From Candidatus Binatia bacterium (GTDB lineage Bacteria; Desulfobacterota; Binatia; Bin18): a DNA stretch of 64,000 bases. Every line of letters starts with the position of its first letter. The stretch's first letter is position 1. A program made the position numbers and the translations under genes. Below are positions 16,553-26,064 of this stretch, one piece after another. Under the pieces are notes generated by a model. It searched no databases and was not told the origin of the DNA. It worked only from the letters and a program-made list of their open reading frames with translations. The stretch spans positions 2,851,925 to 2,915,924 of the forward strand of contig OX638322.1 in the NCBI GenBank assembly GCA_951812575.1, in the 5' to 3' direction.

Positions 16553-17533
16553 TCACGACACAAACTCGGGCATGACCTCATTCACGAACAGTTCATGAGA
16601 CTCGGGGGAGACCGGGATAACAATCGTATAGGTGAGACCCATCTCCTCAATACGGGTGTGGATCTCCCGTTTGACGCTGTCTGGCGTGCCCAGCAACGTC
16701 AGGGGCGACCGCAGCGCCGTGTCGGCATCAGGAAAGCCGAGAAAGGCCGCGGTTTGGGCGAGCGCCGCGTCTGCGGGGTCTCGGGTCAGGTGGAGTACCA
16801 TTAAAGAACCCAGCTCTATCTCCTTTGGGTCGCGCCCGCATTCTTCCATATAGCCGTGCAGCATGCCAATCCGTTTTTTCAGATAGGGCGTGTCGAATTT
16901 CAAGGTCATAGCCGGATCGTTCGGATAATCCTTACCATTAAAGACCGGCGGGTTGATATTCAGAATATTCGCTTCGGTGGCGGCGATCTTGAGGAGACCG
17001 CTGCCCGAGCCACCCAGCATCAGCGGCGGGTGAGGTTTTTGGACGGGCCGGGGATTGTTGTAGGCTTTGTCAATCGAGAAATGTTTGCCCTGAAAGCTCG
17101 GTTCCTCTTGCGTGAACATCGCCTTTAGCACCTGAACGGCTTCGGCAAGTTGATCCAAGCGCTCCCGATTCGAGAGATAGGAATACCCATGGGCGTGGTA
17201 TTCGTCCGGCTTCCAGCCCGCGCCTAACCCGAGCGTCAGACGGCCGTTGCTGATGTTGTCGAGGGTAGACGCAATTTTGGCCAACATCGGCGGCGGGCGA
17301 AACGAAACGGACGTCACGCATGGCGTGAGGCGGATACGCTCGGTCACCGCGGCAATAGCCGTCAGCGTCGTATAGCACTCAAACATGGGTGTTTGAGGTT
17401 CTCCGAGCGGAGTAAAGAAGTGATCGATCATCGATACCGAGTAAAAGCCCTCGCTTTCTGCTTGCAAGGCTGCCTGCTTGGCAGCGGCAAAGTCGTCCGC
17501 AGGTAGAAGTAATCCAAACTTGGGGTCGTGCAC
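16553..17533 (-). CDS. LLM-class (bacterial luciferase-like) flavin/F420-dependent oxidoreductase
   Basis: 326 aa with the luciferase-like TIM barrel: F-G-L-L-L-P near the start, D-H-F-F after the second strand, R-I-R-L-T-P-C-V, the R-L-T-L-G-L-G-A-G-W-K-P-D-E-Y signature (about 97-111), then P-H-P-P-L-M-L-G-G-S. The G-W-x-x-x-E-Y form is usual for F420- or FMN-dependent monooxygenases and reductases. Start: GTG 17533 after AAAGGAGAGACTG. It heads the minus-strand group with the methyltransferase and amidohydrolase. Three more LLM genes lie in this window; cofactor choice cannot be fixed by reading alone. Confidence 0.85.
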   Translation of the reverse strand: MHDPKFGLLLPADDFAAAKQAALQAESEGFYSVSMIDHFFTPLGEPQTPMFECYTTLTAIAAVTERIRLTPCVTSVSFRPPPMLAKIASTLDNISNGRLTLGLGAGWKPDEYHAHGYSYLSNRERLDQLAEAVQVLKAMFTQEEPSFQGKHFSIDKAYNNPRPVQKPHPPLMLGGSGSGLLKIAATEANILNINPPVFNGKDYPNDPAMTLKFDTPYLKKRIGMLHGYMEECGRDPKEIELGSLMVLHLTRDPADAALAQTAAFLGFPDADTALRSPLTLLGTPDSVKREIHTRIEEMGLTYTIVIPVSPESHELFVNEVMPEFVS

Positions 17534-17720
17534 CAGTCTCTCCTTTCAATACCTCCGGCAGATTTTGAGGGACGGAGGCTGAATTATGCTCTGCATAATG
17601 TACTGGACGTGGACCCAACGATAAATACCGGCGGAGGGCTGTCGGGTTATCAGGGTGGGAAACGAACTTCACTCGGTATGAGGCCGAATGAGGCGTCCCC
17701 CGAGGTGCTTTACGCAACCG

Positions 17721-19394
17721 CTAGCTGGCAAGCTCCTCGGTCAGCTGACCGTACTCCGGCTCGAACACGAAGCCCTCGTAGCCCTGGGCGGCGACCTCGG
17801 CGAGGCGCCGGAAGTAGTCGGGACCGCCCAGGTACACGCAGAACTGGCGGTGCTTGCCTGGGATGTTGGCCCCCGTGTACCACGAGTCGGTGAGGGGGTA
17901 GAGCGTCTCGTTGGCGATCCCGGCGACCTCGCGGTCCCAGCGCTGCTCGGCGTCGGGGGTCGGCTCGATGGCGCCTAGACCGTGTGTGCGCAGGTAGCGT
18001 ACGCAGTCGCCGATCCAGGCCGACTCGAGCTCGGCGCCGAGCGGCATATTGAAGAGCACCGAGGGCGACCCAGGGCCGTGGATCATAAACAGGTTGGGGA
18101 AGTCGGCCACCGTCATGCCGAGGTAAGAGTCGAAGCGTGTGCGCCATTTCTCCTCAAGGCTGGCACCGCCGCGTCCCCTCGGGTTGAGGCGCAGCAGCGC
18201 GCCGGTGATGGCGTCGAAGCCCGTTGCCAGCACGAGCATGTCGAGCAGGTGTTCGCTGTTGGCGGTGCGCACGCCTTCGGGCAGGATCTCCTGAATCGGG
18301 TCTTGGCGCAGGTCGACCAGAGCGACGTTGTCGCGGTTGAAGGTTTCGTAATAGCCGTCATCGAGAAGCTGGCGCTTGGTACCCAGATAGTAGTCGGGCA
18401 TCAATTTCTCGGCGGTCGCGGGGTCGCGCACGATCTCACCGATCTTGCCGCGCACAAAGTCGGCCAGCGTACGGTTGGCCTCCTTATTGGTCAGGATGTC
18501 GGCATAGCTGCCAAAGAGGATATGGAAGCCACCCTTCTGCCAGAGTTCTTCGTAGAGCGCCTGGCGCTGCTCGGGCGTGTCCTCGAAGGCCGAGCGCTCG
18601 GAGACCTCGAATGGCGCGCCCAGGGGCGAGGCGGTCATCTTTGCGCGGATTGCGGCCCAGTTCTCGCGGGCCTGCCGCACCACCTCGGGGTCCATGGGGC
18701 GGTTGCGGACCGGGATACTGTACTGCGGCGTACGCTGAAACACCGTCAGGTACGCGGCCTCGCGGGCGATCTCGGGAATCGACTGCACCCCCGAGGAGCC
18801 GGTCCCGATCACGCCGACGCGCTTACCCGCAAAGGAGACGGGTTCATGCGGCCAGCGGCCGGTGTGGTAACACTCGCCGGCAAAGGTGTCGAGCCCTGGG
18901 ATATCTGGCTTATGTGTCGCCGAGAGGGTGCCGACCGCGCAGATCAGGAACTGGGCCGAGATGCGCTCGCCGGCGCTGGTTTCGAGCCTCCAGCGTTGCG
19001 CCTCTTCGTCGTAGCAGGCGTCGCGCATCCAGGTTTCGAACTGGATGTCGCGGCGCAGGTCGAACCGGTCGGCGACGTACTCCAAATAGGCCAGCACCGA
19101 GGGCTGATCGGGCTGGGTCTCGGGCCAGTCCCACTCCCGTACGAGCTCTTCTGAGAACGTGTAGCAGTAGAAGGGGCTGCCTGGAAAATCGACCCGTGCA
19201 CCGGGATAGCGGTTCCACCACCACGTGCCGCCCACGCCGGCAGCACCGTCGTAGACGCGCACCGAGAGGCCCATTCCGCGCAGATGGTGCAGGGCATACA
19301 GGCCGCCAAAGCCCGCCCCGATGACCACCACGTCATAATGCTCGACTGCTCCGTTCTCTTTCGGCTTGTGTGAGTGTTGATCCATGTGAGCCAT
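17721..19394 (-). CDS. Baeyer-Villiger-type flavin monooxygenase
   Basis: 557 aa. FAD Rossmann motif V-I-G-A-G-F-G-G-L is near residue 25, and the NADPH Rossmann motif is V-G-V-I-G-T-G-S-S-G. Between them is the Baeyer-Villiger fingerprint F-A-G-E-C-Y-H-T-G-R-W-P (F-x-G-x-x-x-H-x-x-x-W-P). Enzymes of this type insert oxygen next to a ketone carbonyl, turning ketones into esters or lactones. Start: ATG 19394 after CAGGAGGGAACAGC; the frame opens farther upstream without family similarity. It is the last gene after the ACMSD-like amidohydrolase, 64 bases away, and the two are likely co-transcribed. An ester product could feed hydrolases in the region (inference). Confidence 0.9.
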   Translation of the reverse strand: MAHMDQHSHKPKENGAVEHYDVVVIGAGFGGLYALHHLRGMGLSVRVYDGAAGVGGTWWWNRYPGARVDFPGSPFYCYTFSEELVREWDWPETQPDQPSVLAYLEYVADRFDLRRDIQFETWMRDACYDEEAQRWRLETSAGERISAQFLICAVGTLSATHKPDIPGLDTFAGECYHTGRWPHEPVSFAGKRVGVIGTGSSGVQSIPEIAREAAYLTVFQRTPQYSIPVRNRPMDPEVVRQARENWAAIRAKMTASPLGAPFEVSERSAFEDTPEQRQALYEELWQKGGFHILFGSYADILTNKEANRTLADFVRGKIGEIVRDPATAEKLMPDYYLGTKRQLLDDGYYETFNRDNVALVDLRQDPIQEILPEGVRTANSEHLLDMLVLATGFDAITGALLRLNPRGRGGASLEEKWRTRFDSYLGMTVADFPNLFMIHGPGSPSVLFNMPLGAELESAWIGDCVRYLRTHGLGAIEPTPDAEQRWDREVAGIANETLYPLTDSWYTGANIPGKHRQFCVYLGGPDYFRRLAEVAAQGYEGFVFEPEYGQLTEELAS

Positions 19395-19458
19395 GCTGTT
19401 CCCTCCTGAGAAGAACGGCCCCACGGGTTGGTAACACAGTTTGACCTGTGGGGTCGGG

Positions 19459-20679
19459 TTAGACGCCAAAGAGCTTCTGTGTGTTATCGCGCATCACCGC
19501 ACGCACCACCTCAGGTGACAAGCCTTCCAGCCCTTCCACATAATCAATCGGCTCAGCACATCCCTCAGGATGCGGCCAGTCGGACCCGGCCAACACGTTT
19601 TCTGGCCCGAGGACCTCGACCAGCGCCGGAATGTCCTCTTCCGGAAAGGGAGAGACTTTAATGTGTCGCTTGAAAATTTCGCTGGGTCGGTCCGGAGCAT
19701 GGCCGAATGTCCAATCTCGCGGACCCGACAACCGCGCCGCGTGGTCCATGGCCTTGAGTAAGGGCGCAATCCATGTGGCCCCATTCTCAATGCTCACGAC
19801 CTGCAGACCCGGAAATCGACCGAACAGATTGTGGAACACGAGCGCGCTCAGGGTATCAGCCGTCGCGCGTTCCGTCGAAGCGATCACCCGTTGGAACGGA
19901 CTGAGCCGGTGGCTCGGAGGGGAGGGGTTCTCACTCCATTGTGAGGAGTATATTTCGGTCAGGCCGTCATTGCCCAGATGAAACACAACCGGAATGCCGG
20001 CTTCCTGACAGCGTGCCCAGAACGGATCATACAGCGGGTCTGCCGGCGAGTGCCCATTGACCGGACCTGGCGTTAAGTTCACACTTCGTGCGCCTAAGGC
20101 GAGGACCCGTTCGAGTTCGGAGACTGCGAGATCAATATCCACAAGCGACAGGACGGGAATACCATAGAGACGGCCATCCCTCCCAAAGCTCCAGTCCTCT
20201 TCGAGCCAGCGGTTAAACGCGCGCAAATTGGCGAACAAGGCTTGCGGCTCGTGGCGGAGCTCATGCGCGATGCCGACACCCAGCGTCGGAAGCATCAGGG
20301 CGGCTTCGACCCCTTGTTCATTCATCTTGCGCAACCGCACGTTGGAGTCTGTTGATTCGGGAAACGTTGGCGCTGAGACCGTCTCGCCCGAGACCAGGCC
20401 GTCGCCCTCGCCTGAGTGGCTCTTGAGAAATTTCTGTAGTGCGCCAGGCCCGCCCGTGTGGTCACCAGGAATGACGCTAAAAAATCGCATACGTTCATCG
20501 CCGATATATACCCGTCCAAACTTGCCCTCGCCTCTGCGGATATTGACCGCACGGTCGGCATAGGCTGATTCCATATGACGCGTGAAGCAATCATCCGGCT
20601 CATAATAATGGTGGTCGGCATCAATCATCAAAAAATCCAGCGGGGCCGCTGGTTGCACCTGGTCCAGTCCCATCGCCAT
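19459..20679 (-). CDS. Amidohydrolase family 2 (ACMSD-like) protein
   Basis: 406 aa of the COG2159 amidohydrolase/decarboxylase group. It opens with the metal motif D-A-D-H-H-Y-Y-E and ends with the group's G-S-D-W-P-H-P-E-G. A V-F-H-L-G segment and a W-I-A-P-L-L helix are in place. Members decarboxylate or hydrolyse ring-cleavage and aromatic acid products. Start: ATG 20679 after GAAGGAGGCAACG. The frame runs on to 20892, but the extra 71 residues are translated from a palindromic repeat. A close relative lies at 26065-27192. Confidence 0.85.
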   Translation of the reverse strand: MAMGLDQVQPAAPLDFLMIDADHHYYEPDDCFTRHMESAYADRAVNIRRGEGKFGRVYIGDERMRFFSVIPGDHTGGPGALQKFLKSHSGEGDGLVSGETVSAPTFPESTDSNVRLRKMNEQGVEAALMLPTLGVGIAHELRHEPQALFANLRAFNRWLEEDWSFGRDGRLYGIPVLSLVDIDLAVSELERVLALGARSVNLTPGPVNGHSPADPLYDPFWARCQEAGIPVVFHLGNDGLTEIYSSQWSENPSPPSHRLSPFQRVIASTERATADTLSALVFHNLFGRFPGLQVVSIENGATWIAPLLKAMDHAARLSGPRDWTFGHAPDRPSEIFKRHIKVSPFPEEDIPALVEVLGPENVLAGSDWPHPEGCAEPIDYVEGLEGLSPEVVRAVMRDNTQKLFGV

Positions 20680-20784
20680 CGTTGCCTCCTTCTGCATCAC
20701 CTGTCCATATGGCAACTCACCTTCTAGTACCTGCCCAGCGTATTGTAAAGTCATTCCACGATTGGGTCGTGGTTCAGTTTGCTT

Positions 20785-20890
20785 GTTCCCCCTCACCCCA
20801 GCCCTCTCCCTCCAGGGGAGAGGGAGCAGATTTTCCCTCCCCCCGCTGAGGGGGAGGGCCAGGGAGGGGGGGCGCTCCGCCTCAGCGGTC
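20785..20890. repeat. C-rich/G-rich palindromic repeat (second copy)
   Basis: CCCCTCACCCCAGCCCTCTC followed by GGGGAGAGGGAGC, then a CCCCGC/GAGGGGGAGGG block. It is the opposite orientation of the repeat at 1-75. It sits in the divergent gap between the ACMSD-like gene and the SDR gene and generates spurious extensions of both frames. Confidence 0.6.
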
Positions 20891-20978
20891 AAGCGCGATG
20901 TGAAACTGAACCACGATCCGGTATCGTTTGATATTGCAACCCCGAATTGATAAGCGATGGTGTAGGAAGGAGGGAGAT

Positions 20979-21752
20979 ATGGATCTTGGTTTAAAAGATC
21001 GCGTAGCGGTCGTTACTGGAGCGAGCTACGGTCTGGGCGAGGCCATGGCCCAGCGCCTAGTCAAAGAGGGAGCCCGCGTCGTGATTTGCGCCCGCGGTGA
21101 GGAGCAATTAGCTCGTACCGCCCAAGCTTTAGGTCCGCAGGCCCTAGCAGTCCAGGCTGATGTCAGTAAAGTGGCAGGCATCCAGACCCTTTTTGACACC
21201 ACGGCACAGCAGTTCGGCAAGCTTGATATCCTGGTCAATAATGCTGGCTGGTACCATCTGAGTCAGGGGCTGGGCCTGTCAGATGAGGAGTGGCACGATA
21301 ATCTTGATATCAATCTGTTCAGCGTGATTCGCTGCTCCCGGCTTGCCATTCCCCTGATGCAAAAACAAAAATGGGGCCGGATTATCAATATTTCGTCGAT
21401 CTTCGGCAAACAGCCCAACGCTGGATTGATCGACTACAACACAACGAAAGCGGCTGTCATCAGCCTGAGCAAAACCTTAGCCGACGAACTGGCTAAGGAT
21501 AACATCCTGGTGAACGCCGTCTGCCCAGGGCCGACGCGGACTCCACTGTGGGATGGTTTGGCAAAGACGTTGAATCCCGACGACCCGGACGGCATGATCA
21601 ACGACTTTGCCACCGCCAATATTCCGCTCGGTCGGTTTGGCCGCCCTGAAGAGATTGCCGACCTGGTCGCCTTTCTGTGCTCAGAACGAGCCAGCTTTAT
21701 CACGGGTGCGGCGTATGACATCGACGGCGGAATGGTGAAGAATATGGGCTAG
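20979..21752 (+). CDS. Short-chain dehydrogenase/reductase (SDR)
   Basis: 257 aa classical SDR. Cofactor motif T-G-A-S-Y-G-L-G (13-20); A-R at 38-39 after the second strand suggests NADP preference; N-N-A-G (87-90); catalytic Ser about 139, Tyr153 and Lys157 (Y-N-T-T-K); and P-G-P-T-R-T-P after strand six. It oxidises or reduces an alcohol/ketone pair with NAD(P). Start: ATG 20979 after GGAAGGAGGGAGAT. It is divergent from the ACMSD-like gene and alone on its strand. It could make or consume the ketone used by the nearby Baeyer-Villiger enzyme (inference). Confidence 0.9.
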   Translation: MDLGLKDRVAVVTGASYGLGEAMAQRLVKEGARVVICARGEEQLARTAQALGPQALAVQADVSKVAGIQTLFDTTAQQFGKLDILVNNAGWYHLSQGLGLSDEEWHDNLDINLFSVIRCSRLAIPLMQKQKWGRIINISSIFGKQPNAGLIDYNTTKAAVISLSKTLADELAKDNILVNAVCPGPTRTPLWDGLAKTLNPDDPDGMINDFATANIPLGRFGRPEEIADLVAFLCSERASFITGAAYDIDGGMVKNMG

Positions 21753-21768
21753 CAGATGGGCGCTCCTC

Positions 21769-23031
21769 CTAAAAATATAAATTCGTCGGCAACTTCGTCC
21801 CGTTGACCAGATAATCCCCGATCGCACGTGCCTTGAACGCCGCAGGATTATGCGACGAGAGGGTCACGATGTTGCGCCAGTGTTCGTCGAGTCCGGTTGT
21901 CCGTAAAGTCGAAGACGCGCCGCCGAGTTCGTACATCAGGCTCGCCGCGCGCGGCGCGACCTCATCGATAAAGACCTTGGCTTGCGCCGAGAGTAAGGAG
22001 GCGCGATGTGCGAGTTCGAAACCGATTTGGCCCGTGTCGGCGGAATCGAGCGCCAGCCCTTGCGCCTCCGCGGCAGCGAGAACAGTGGCCTCAGCCGCGA
22101 GTGTCGAGCTCGACAAGCGCCCGACCATTTCCTGGAATTGCGGGTCGGCGGCGGCAGTATCGGCACTCGCGTGGGTAAACGTCCGTTTCCGCGTGCGCAC
22201 CAGGCGAATCGCGTCGGCGACGACGTTCCGCATATTACCCACCACGATCGCAGTCAGGATCAACTGCAAAAACTGACCGCCTAAGTAGGTATTTGTCGGC
22301 AAGGGCGTTTCGTCGACTACGATGTTCGCTGACTTCGTTTGTCGCAATACTTCTTCTTGCGCGACCGCGACATTTTCGAATCGGCCAGTCCCGCTGCCCG
22401 TAAAGTGTTGGCCGACGCCGTCCCAATCGTCTTCGAACGTCACCCCTGCGCGATCGCATGGCACGACGACATTGGTGATTTTGCCTTCCGGTGTTGATGC
22501 CGCCACCAGGACCCAGTCAGAAAATAAGCTGCCGGTACAAAAGTATTTGGTACCATTCAGCCTGTAGCCAGCGTCCACCGGCTCAAGGCGGGTCTGCATC
22601 GCAAAGCTGCCGGCTTTTTCTCTGGTGCCAATCTCGGTAAACGCATTGCCAAATATCTTGCCGGCCACAATGCGCGACAACCACCGTTGCCGTACGGTTC
22701 CGTCTGGTGTGCGGAGACGCTCTTCGGTAAACCAGAAATGCACGCGCAAGATCTGGGCAACATCGGAATCCGCGGCCGCGAGATCCATCAACATGGCGAA
22801 ATATTCTCGTAGCGTACAACCGCCGCCGCCCTCGTCGACCGGGACTCTGAGCGCGCCAAGGCGCGAATCGCGTACCAGATCGATCGCGGGAAAAGGGTTC
22901 TTTCCGGCCGCTTTACTTGCCGCCGCACTCTCCCCAATGGCGGCTAACAAGGCTTCCATTTCCGGCGTGCCGTAACGCACCGGTGCGATGGCGGCCGCGT
23001 CAAACTCGACGTTTTTATCGTGAGTAGGCAT
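21769..23031 (-). CDS. Acyl-CoA dehydrogenase-fold monooxygenase (DszC/SfnB-like)
   Basis: 420 aa with the acyl-CoA dehydrogenase fold. The end of the protein, S-H-N-P-A-A-F-K-A-R-A-I-G-D-Y, is the hallmark of the DszC/SfnB flavin monooxygenase branch rather than true dehydrogenases, which have a Glu base earlier. The middle domain has F-T-E-I-G and Y-F-C-T-G-S for flavin contact. These enzymes use reduced FMN from a partner reductase to oxidise sulfur, nitrogen or aromatic substrates; no reductase gene lies next to it. Start: ATG 23031 after GAGGAGTACACGCCC. It lies 71 bases downstream of the CoA-transferase gene, same strand. Confidence 0.8.
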   Translation of the reverse strand: MPTHDKNVEFDAAAIAPVRYGTPEMEALLAAIGESAAASKAAGKNPFPAIDLVRDSRLGALRVPVDEGGGGCTLREYFAMLMDLAAADSDVAQILRVHFWFTEERLRTPDGTVRQRWLSRIVAGKIFGNAFTEIGTREKAGSFAMQTRLEPVDAGYRLNGTKYFCTGSLFSDWVLVAASTPEGKITNVVVPCDRAGVTFEDDWDGVGQHFTGSGTGRFENVAVAQEEVLRQTKSANIVVDETPLPTNTYLGGQFLQLILTAIVVGNMRNVVADAIRLVRTRKRTFTHASADTAAADPQFQEMVGRLSSSTLAAEATVLAAAEAQGLALDSADTGQIGFELAHRASLLSAQAKVFIDEVAPRAASLMYELGGASSTLRTTGLDEHWRNIVTLSSHNPAAFKARAIGDYLVNGTKLPTNLYF

Positions 23032-23102
23032 GGGCGTGTACTCCTCGGCAACAGTTACGCGTGCAGGATGAATTGTACCACTTCCGATTTCTTCGCCTGC
23101 GT

Positions 23103-24299
23103 TTACTGGGCGACGACAATGCCGTCATCGATGAGCTGGCGCACCTGGTCCTCATCGCCGTACAGCTCGTTCAAGACAGCTGTGGTGTCCTGGCCGACCT
23201 GCGGCGGTGGCCGGTCGCCGTGGCGGTCACGTCCGGTCACATTGATCGGTTGGCGAATTTGCCGCACGGCCCCTTCTGTCGGATGCTCATATTCTTCGAA
23301 CAACCCAACGGCACGCAAGTGCGCGTCGTCCATTAACGTGTCCAGCTGCTGGACTTCAGCGTAAGGAATGTCCAATGCATTGAAGAGCGCGACCCATTCG
23401 GTATTCGTGCGTTGCGGCATGACCTCTTCGAGCATGATTTTGTACAGGGTTGAGATGTTGGCCGCGACGGTGTGCTGGTCGTCCAGCAGGCCGCTATCGA
23501 GCAAATCGTGGCGGCCCACCGCCTCGCACAACTTGCGCCAGTTCTCGACCTTGTAGACGCCATGCACCATGAAGCCGTCTTTCGTTCGACACGGGCGTCT
23601 TGAGGGGTTCAGCACGCGGTTGTAACCAAGTGGCCCTTCCGCGGGAACGAAGCCTTCGCCGTTCAGGTGTTGATTCATGAGCGCGCTCACCACCAACTCG
23701 TACATCGGTACTTCGATGCAGACGCCTTCGCCGTGCAGTTGACGACTGAGGAGCCCTGCGAGGAGGGCTTGCCCGAGCGCTTGTCCGGTCATGGTGTCGC
23801 ACATCACCATGGGGACCAGTTCGGGTTGTCCGGTTTGCAGGCTATTGACAGCCGCGATGCCCGAGTACGCCTGGATGATATCGTCGAACGCCGGGTAATC
23901 CTTATACGGACCGTTCTGTCCGAAGCCGCCGGAGAAGCAGTAGACGATGTCGGGATTGATTTTGCGCACCGCCGCGTAGTCGAAGCCTAAGCGGCGAATA
24001 GCGGGGGGACGCATGTTGTGCAGGAACGCGTCCGCCGTCTTCAGTAAGTCGCGCAGCAGTTCCCGACCTTCCTCACGCTTGAGGTCGATAGCCACGCTGC
24101 GTTTGTTGCGATTGCAAGCCATCCATTGGGCGCTCATGCCCTGGTTGCGGCTTACTCCGAGGGCGCGGTACACATCGCCGCTTGGCGGCTCGATTTTGAT
24201 GACTTCCGCGCCATAGTCACCCAACATCTGGGAAGCGAGGGGGCCAAGGGCAATATGACCCATTTCGACCACGCGCAGGCCGGATAACATTTCGTACAT
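23103..24299 (-). CDS. CaiB/BaiF family III CoA transferase
   Basis: 398 aa, the usual length for a family III CoA transferase. The N-terminal L-R-V-V-E-M-G-H-I-A-L-G-P, the CoA-binding I-K-I-E-P-P-S-G-D and the catalytic Asp168 in M-C-D-T-M-T-G are present, followed by the family's P-M-Y-E segment. It moves CoA between carboxylic acids, often the activation step of a catabolic route. Start: ATG 24299 after AAGGAATGTCAG. It is divergent from the HpaB-like gene with a 263-base gap and probably co-transcribed with the downstream DszC-like gene. Confidence 0.9.
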   Translation of the reverse strand: MYEMLSGLRVVEMGHIALGPLASQMLGDYGAEVIKIEPPSGDVYRALGVSRNQGMSAQWMACNRNKRSVAIDLKREEGRELLRDLLKTADAFLHNMRPPAIRRLGFDYAAVRKINPDIVYCFSGGFGQNGPYKDYPAFDDIIQAYSGIAAVNSLQTGQPELVPMVMCDTMTGQALGQALLAGLLSRQLHGEGVCIEVPMYELVVSALMNQHLNGEGFVPAEGPLGYNRVLNPSRRPCRTKDGFMVHGVYKVENWRKLCEAVGRHDLLDSGLLDDQHTVAANISTLYKIMLEEVMPQRTNTEWVALFNALDIPYAEVQQLDTLMDDAHLRAVGLFEEYEHPTEGAVRQIRQPINVTGRDRHGDRPPPQVGQDTTAVLNELYGDEDQVRQLIDDGIVVAQ

Positions 24300-24562
24300 C
24301 TGACATTCCTTATTACGCGCGCCCGTGCGCGCTCTTCAGTGGTGGCGGACCCATCCGGACAACGACAACTATTGGAGAGAAACTGGGTCAGTCGGCGGTA
24401 AAAGTCAAGTGAGCCTCCTCCCCCTTAGCTCACCTGCCATCACCTGCTGTGAGGGGCGTCCTCCCGCTACCCCCTCTCATATTCAATTGAGGAGCCAACG
24501 CGATTTCGCCCACAATGCGTGCTATGCACGACTCATACTGAGCCGACGTAAAGGAGACGTCC

Positions 24563-26026
24563 ATGCTGAAGACCGGCCAGGAGCATTTGGAGTCCCTGCG
24601 TGACGGACGGGTGGTCTATATCGGCAGTGAACGGGTCGAGGATGTCACGACCCATCCGGCGTTCCACAACGCCGCGCGCACGGTGGCTGCCATCTATGAC
24701 ATGAAGGCCGACCCGGCGAATCACGAGACGCTGAGCTACGAAGAGGACGGCAGCCGGCACTCAATTTACTATTTACGGGCCAAGTCGCGCGACGACCTGC
24801 AACGGCGGATGGTCGGGCACCGAAAAATCGCGGACCTGACCTACGGCATGTTCGGGCGCTCGCCCGACCACGTGGCCAGCTTTGTGACCGGTATGGCCAT
24901 GAAGACGGACGAGCTGAAGCCGCCGTGCGGCAATCCGGACCATCTGCTCGCCTATTATCGCTACGTGCGCGATAACGACATCTACACCGTCTATGCCGTG
25001 CTGCCTCCCCAAGCCGCCCGAGACCCGGAATTCTATCAGCGCCAGAATCTGCCCGTGCCAACGCTCCGCGTCGTCCGTGAGGAAGACGACGGCGTCGTGA
25101 TTTCCGGTATGAAGATGCTGGCGACGGGTGCGGTGTTCGCCAATGATATCTGGATCGGGAATGTCATCCCGCTGTCACCTGACCAGAAAAAAGAGGCGGT
25201 TACGTGCGCCGTGCCGTGCAATGCCCCAGGGCTGAGTCTGTGGTCACGTAAATCCATGGAAGCTGCTTGCCGCTCGGAGTTTGATTCACCACTGGCCTAC
25301 CGCTATGACGAAACCGACAGCATGGTCATGTGCGACCAGGTGAAGGTGCCTTGGGAGAAAGTTTTTGTTCATAACGACGCGGTGTTATCGCGGGACATCT
25401 ACCTCAAGACTCCGAGCCACTGCTTTGGCAATCATCAGTCCAACGTGCGGTATTGGTCGAAGATGCGCCTGCTGCTCGGCCTGTGTAGCAAGATTGCCCA
25501 TACAAGCGGTGCGGCCCAGATTCCGGCCGTGCGAGAGGCACTCGGAAAAATGGCCTCGGTCGAGGGCGCCATTGCCGGCATGGTACACGGCCAGATCAAC
25601 GCCTGTGAGAGCTGGCCGGACGGCTATGTGTGTTTTAACCGACGGATGATGTACGCGGCCCTCGACTGGTGCACCCAGAACTATAGCCAGTTTATCGACC
25701 AACTGCGCGACCTGTGCGGTGGGGGCGTATTTCAGATGCCGGCGGACATCTCGGTCATGGAGGACGAAAAACTCGCCGAGCAGTTTGCGGCATACTTTCA
25801 GACACCCCAGGCAGACGCGGTCTCGCGCATGAAGCTGTTCAAGCTGGCCTGGGATATGGTTGGCTCCGAGTTCGCGGGCCGACACCAGCAGTATGAGAAA
25901 TTCTATGCCGGAGCCTCGTTCATCGTGCGCGGCCATGCCTATCGGGAGACCCCGTGGGACGAGTTCCACGCCATCGTCGATGAGTTGATGGCAGGCTATG
26001 ACCCCCCCAAGACAGGAGATATATAA
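24563..26026 (+). CDS. 4-hydroxyphenylacetate 3-monooxygenase (HpaB)-family oxygenase
   Basis: 487 aa, full length for the two-component FADH2-dependent hydroxylase oxygenase family. It has an N-terminal G-x-E-x-L-E-S-L-R-D-G-R-V-V-Y-I-G start, the G-M-K-M-L-A-T-G-A flavin region near 185, V-P-W-E-K-V-F-V and L-C-G-G-G-V-F-Q-M-P-A-D. Such enzymes hydroxylate phenols or related rings, or open dihydroxylated rings, with FADH2 from a separate reductase; none is adjacent. Start: ATG 24563 after AAAGGAGACGTCC. It is divergent from the CoA transferase and convergent with the following amidohydrolase. Confidence 0.85.
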   Translation: MLKTGQEHLESLRDGRVVYIGSERVEDVTTHPAFHNAARTVAAIYDMKADPANHETLSYEEDGSRHSIYYLRAKSRDDLQRRMVGHRKIADLTYGMFGRSPDHVASFVTGMAMKTDELKPPCGNPDHLLAYYRYVRDNDIYTVYAVLPPQAARDPEFYQRQNLPVPTLRVVREEDDGVVISGMKMLATGAVFANDIWIGNVIPLSPDQKKEAVTCAVPCNAPGLSLWSRKSMEAACRSEFDSPLAYRYDETDSMVMCDQVKVPWEKVFVHNDAVLSRDIYLKTPSHCFGNHQSNVRYWSKMRLLLGLCSKIAHTSGAAQIPAVREALGKMASVEGAIAGMVHGQINACESWPDGYVCFNRRMMYAALDWCTQNYSQFIDQLRDLCGGGVFQMPADISVMEDEKLAEQFAAYFQTPQADAVSRMKLFKLAWDMVGSEFAGRHQQYEKFYAGASFIVRGHAYRETPWDEFHAIVDELMAGYDPPKTGDI

Positions 26027-26064
26027 AATCCGATCTCCCTTGTTGTGCCGCTCGCAGGCTCCCC

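Noticed and set aside
17982..19154. 390-codon plus-strand frame opposite the Baeyer-Villiger gene
   Set aside because: The minus-strand gene has clear FAD, NADPH and fingerprint motifs; the opposite frame has none.
19459..20892. 477-residue version of the ACMSD-like protein
   Set aside because: The first 71 residues are translated from a dispersed palindrome, and ATG 20679 has a strong ribosome-binding site.
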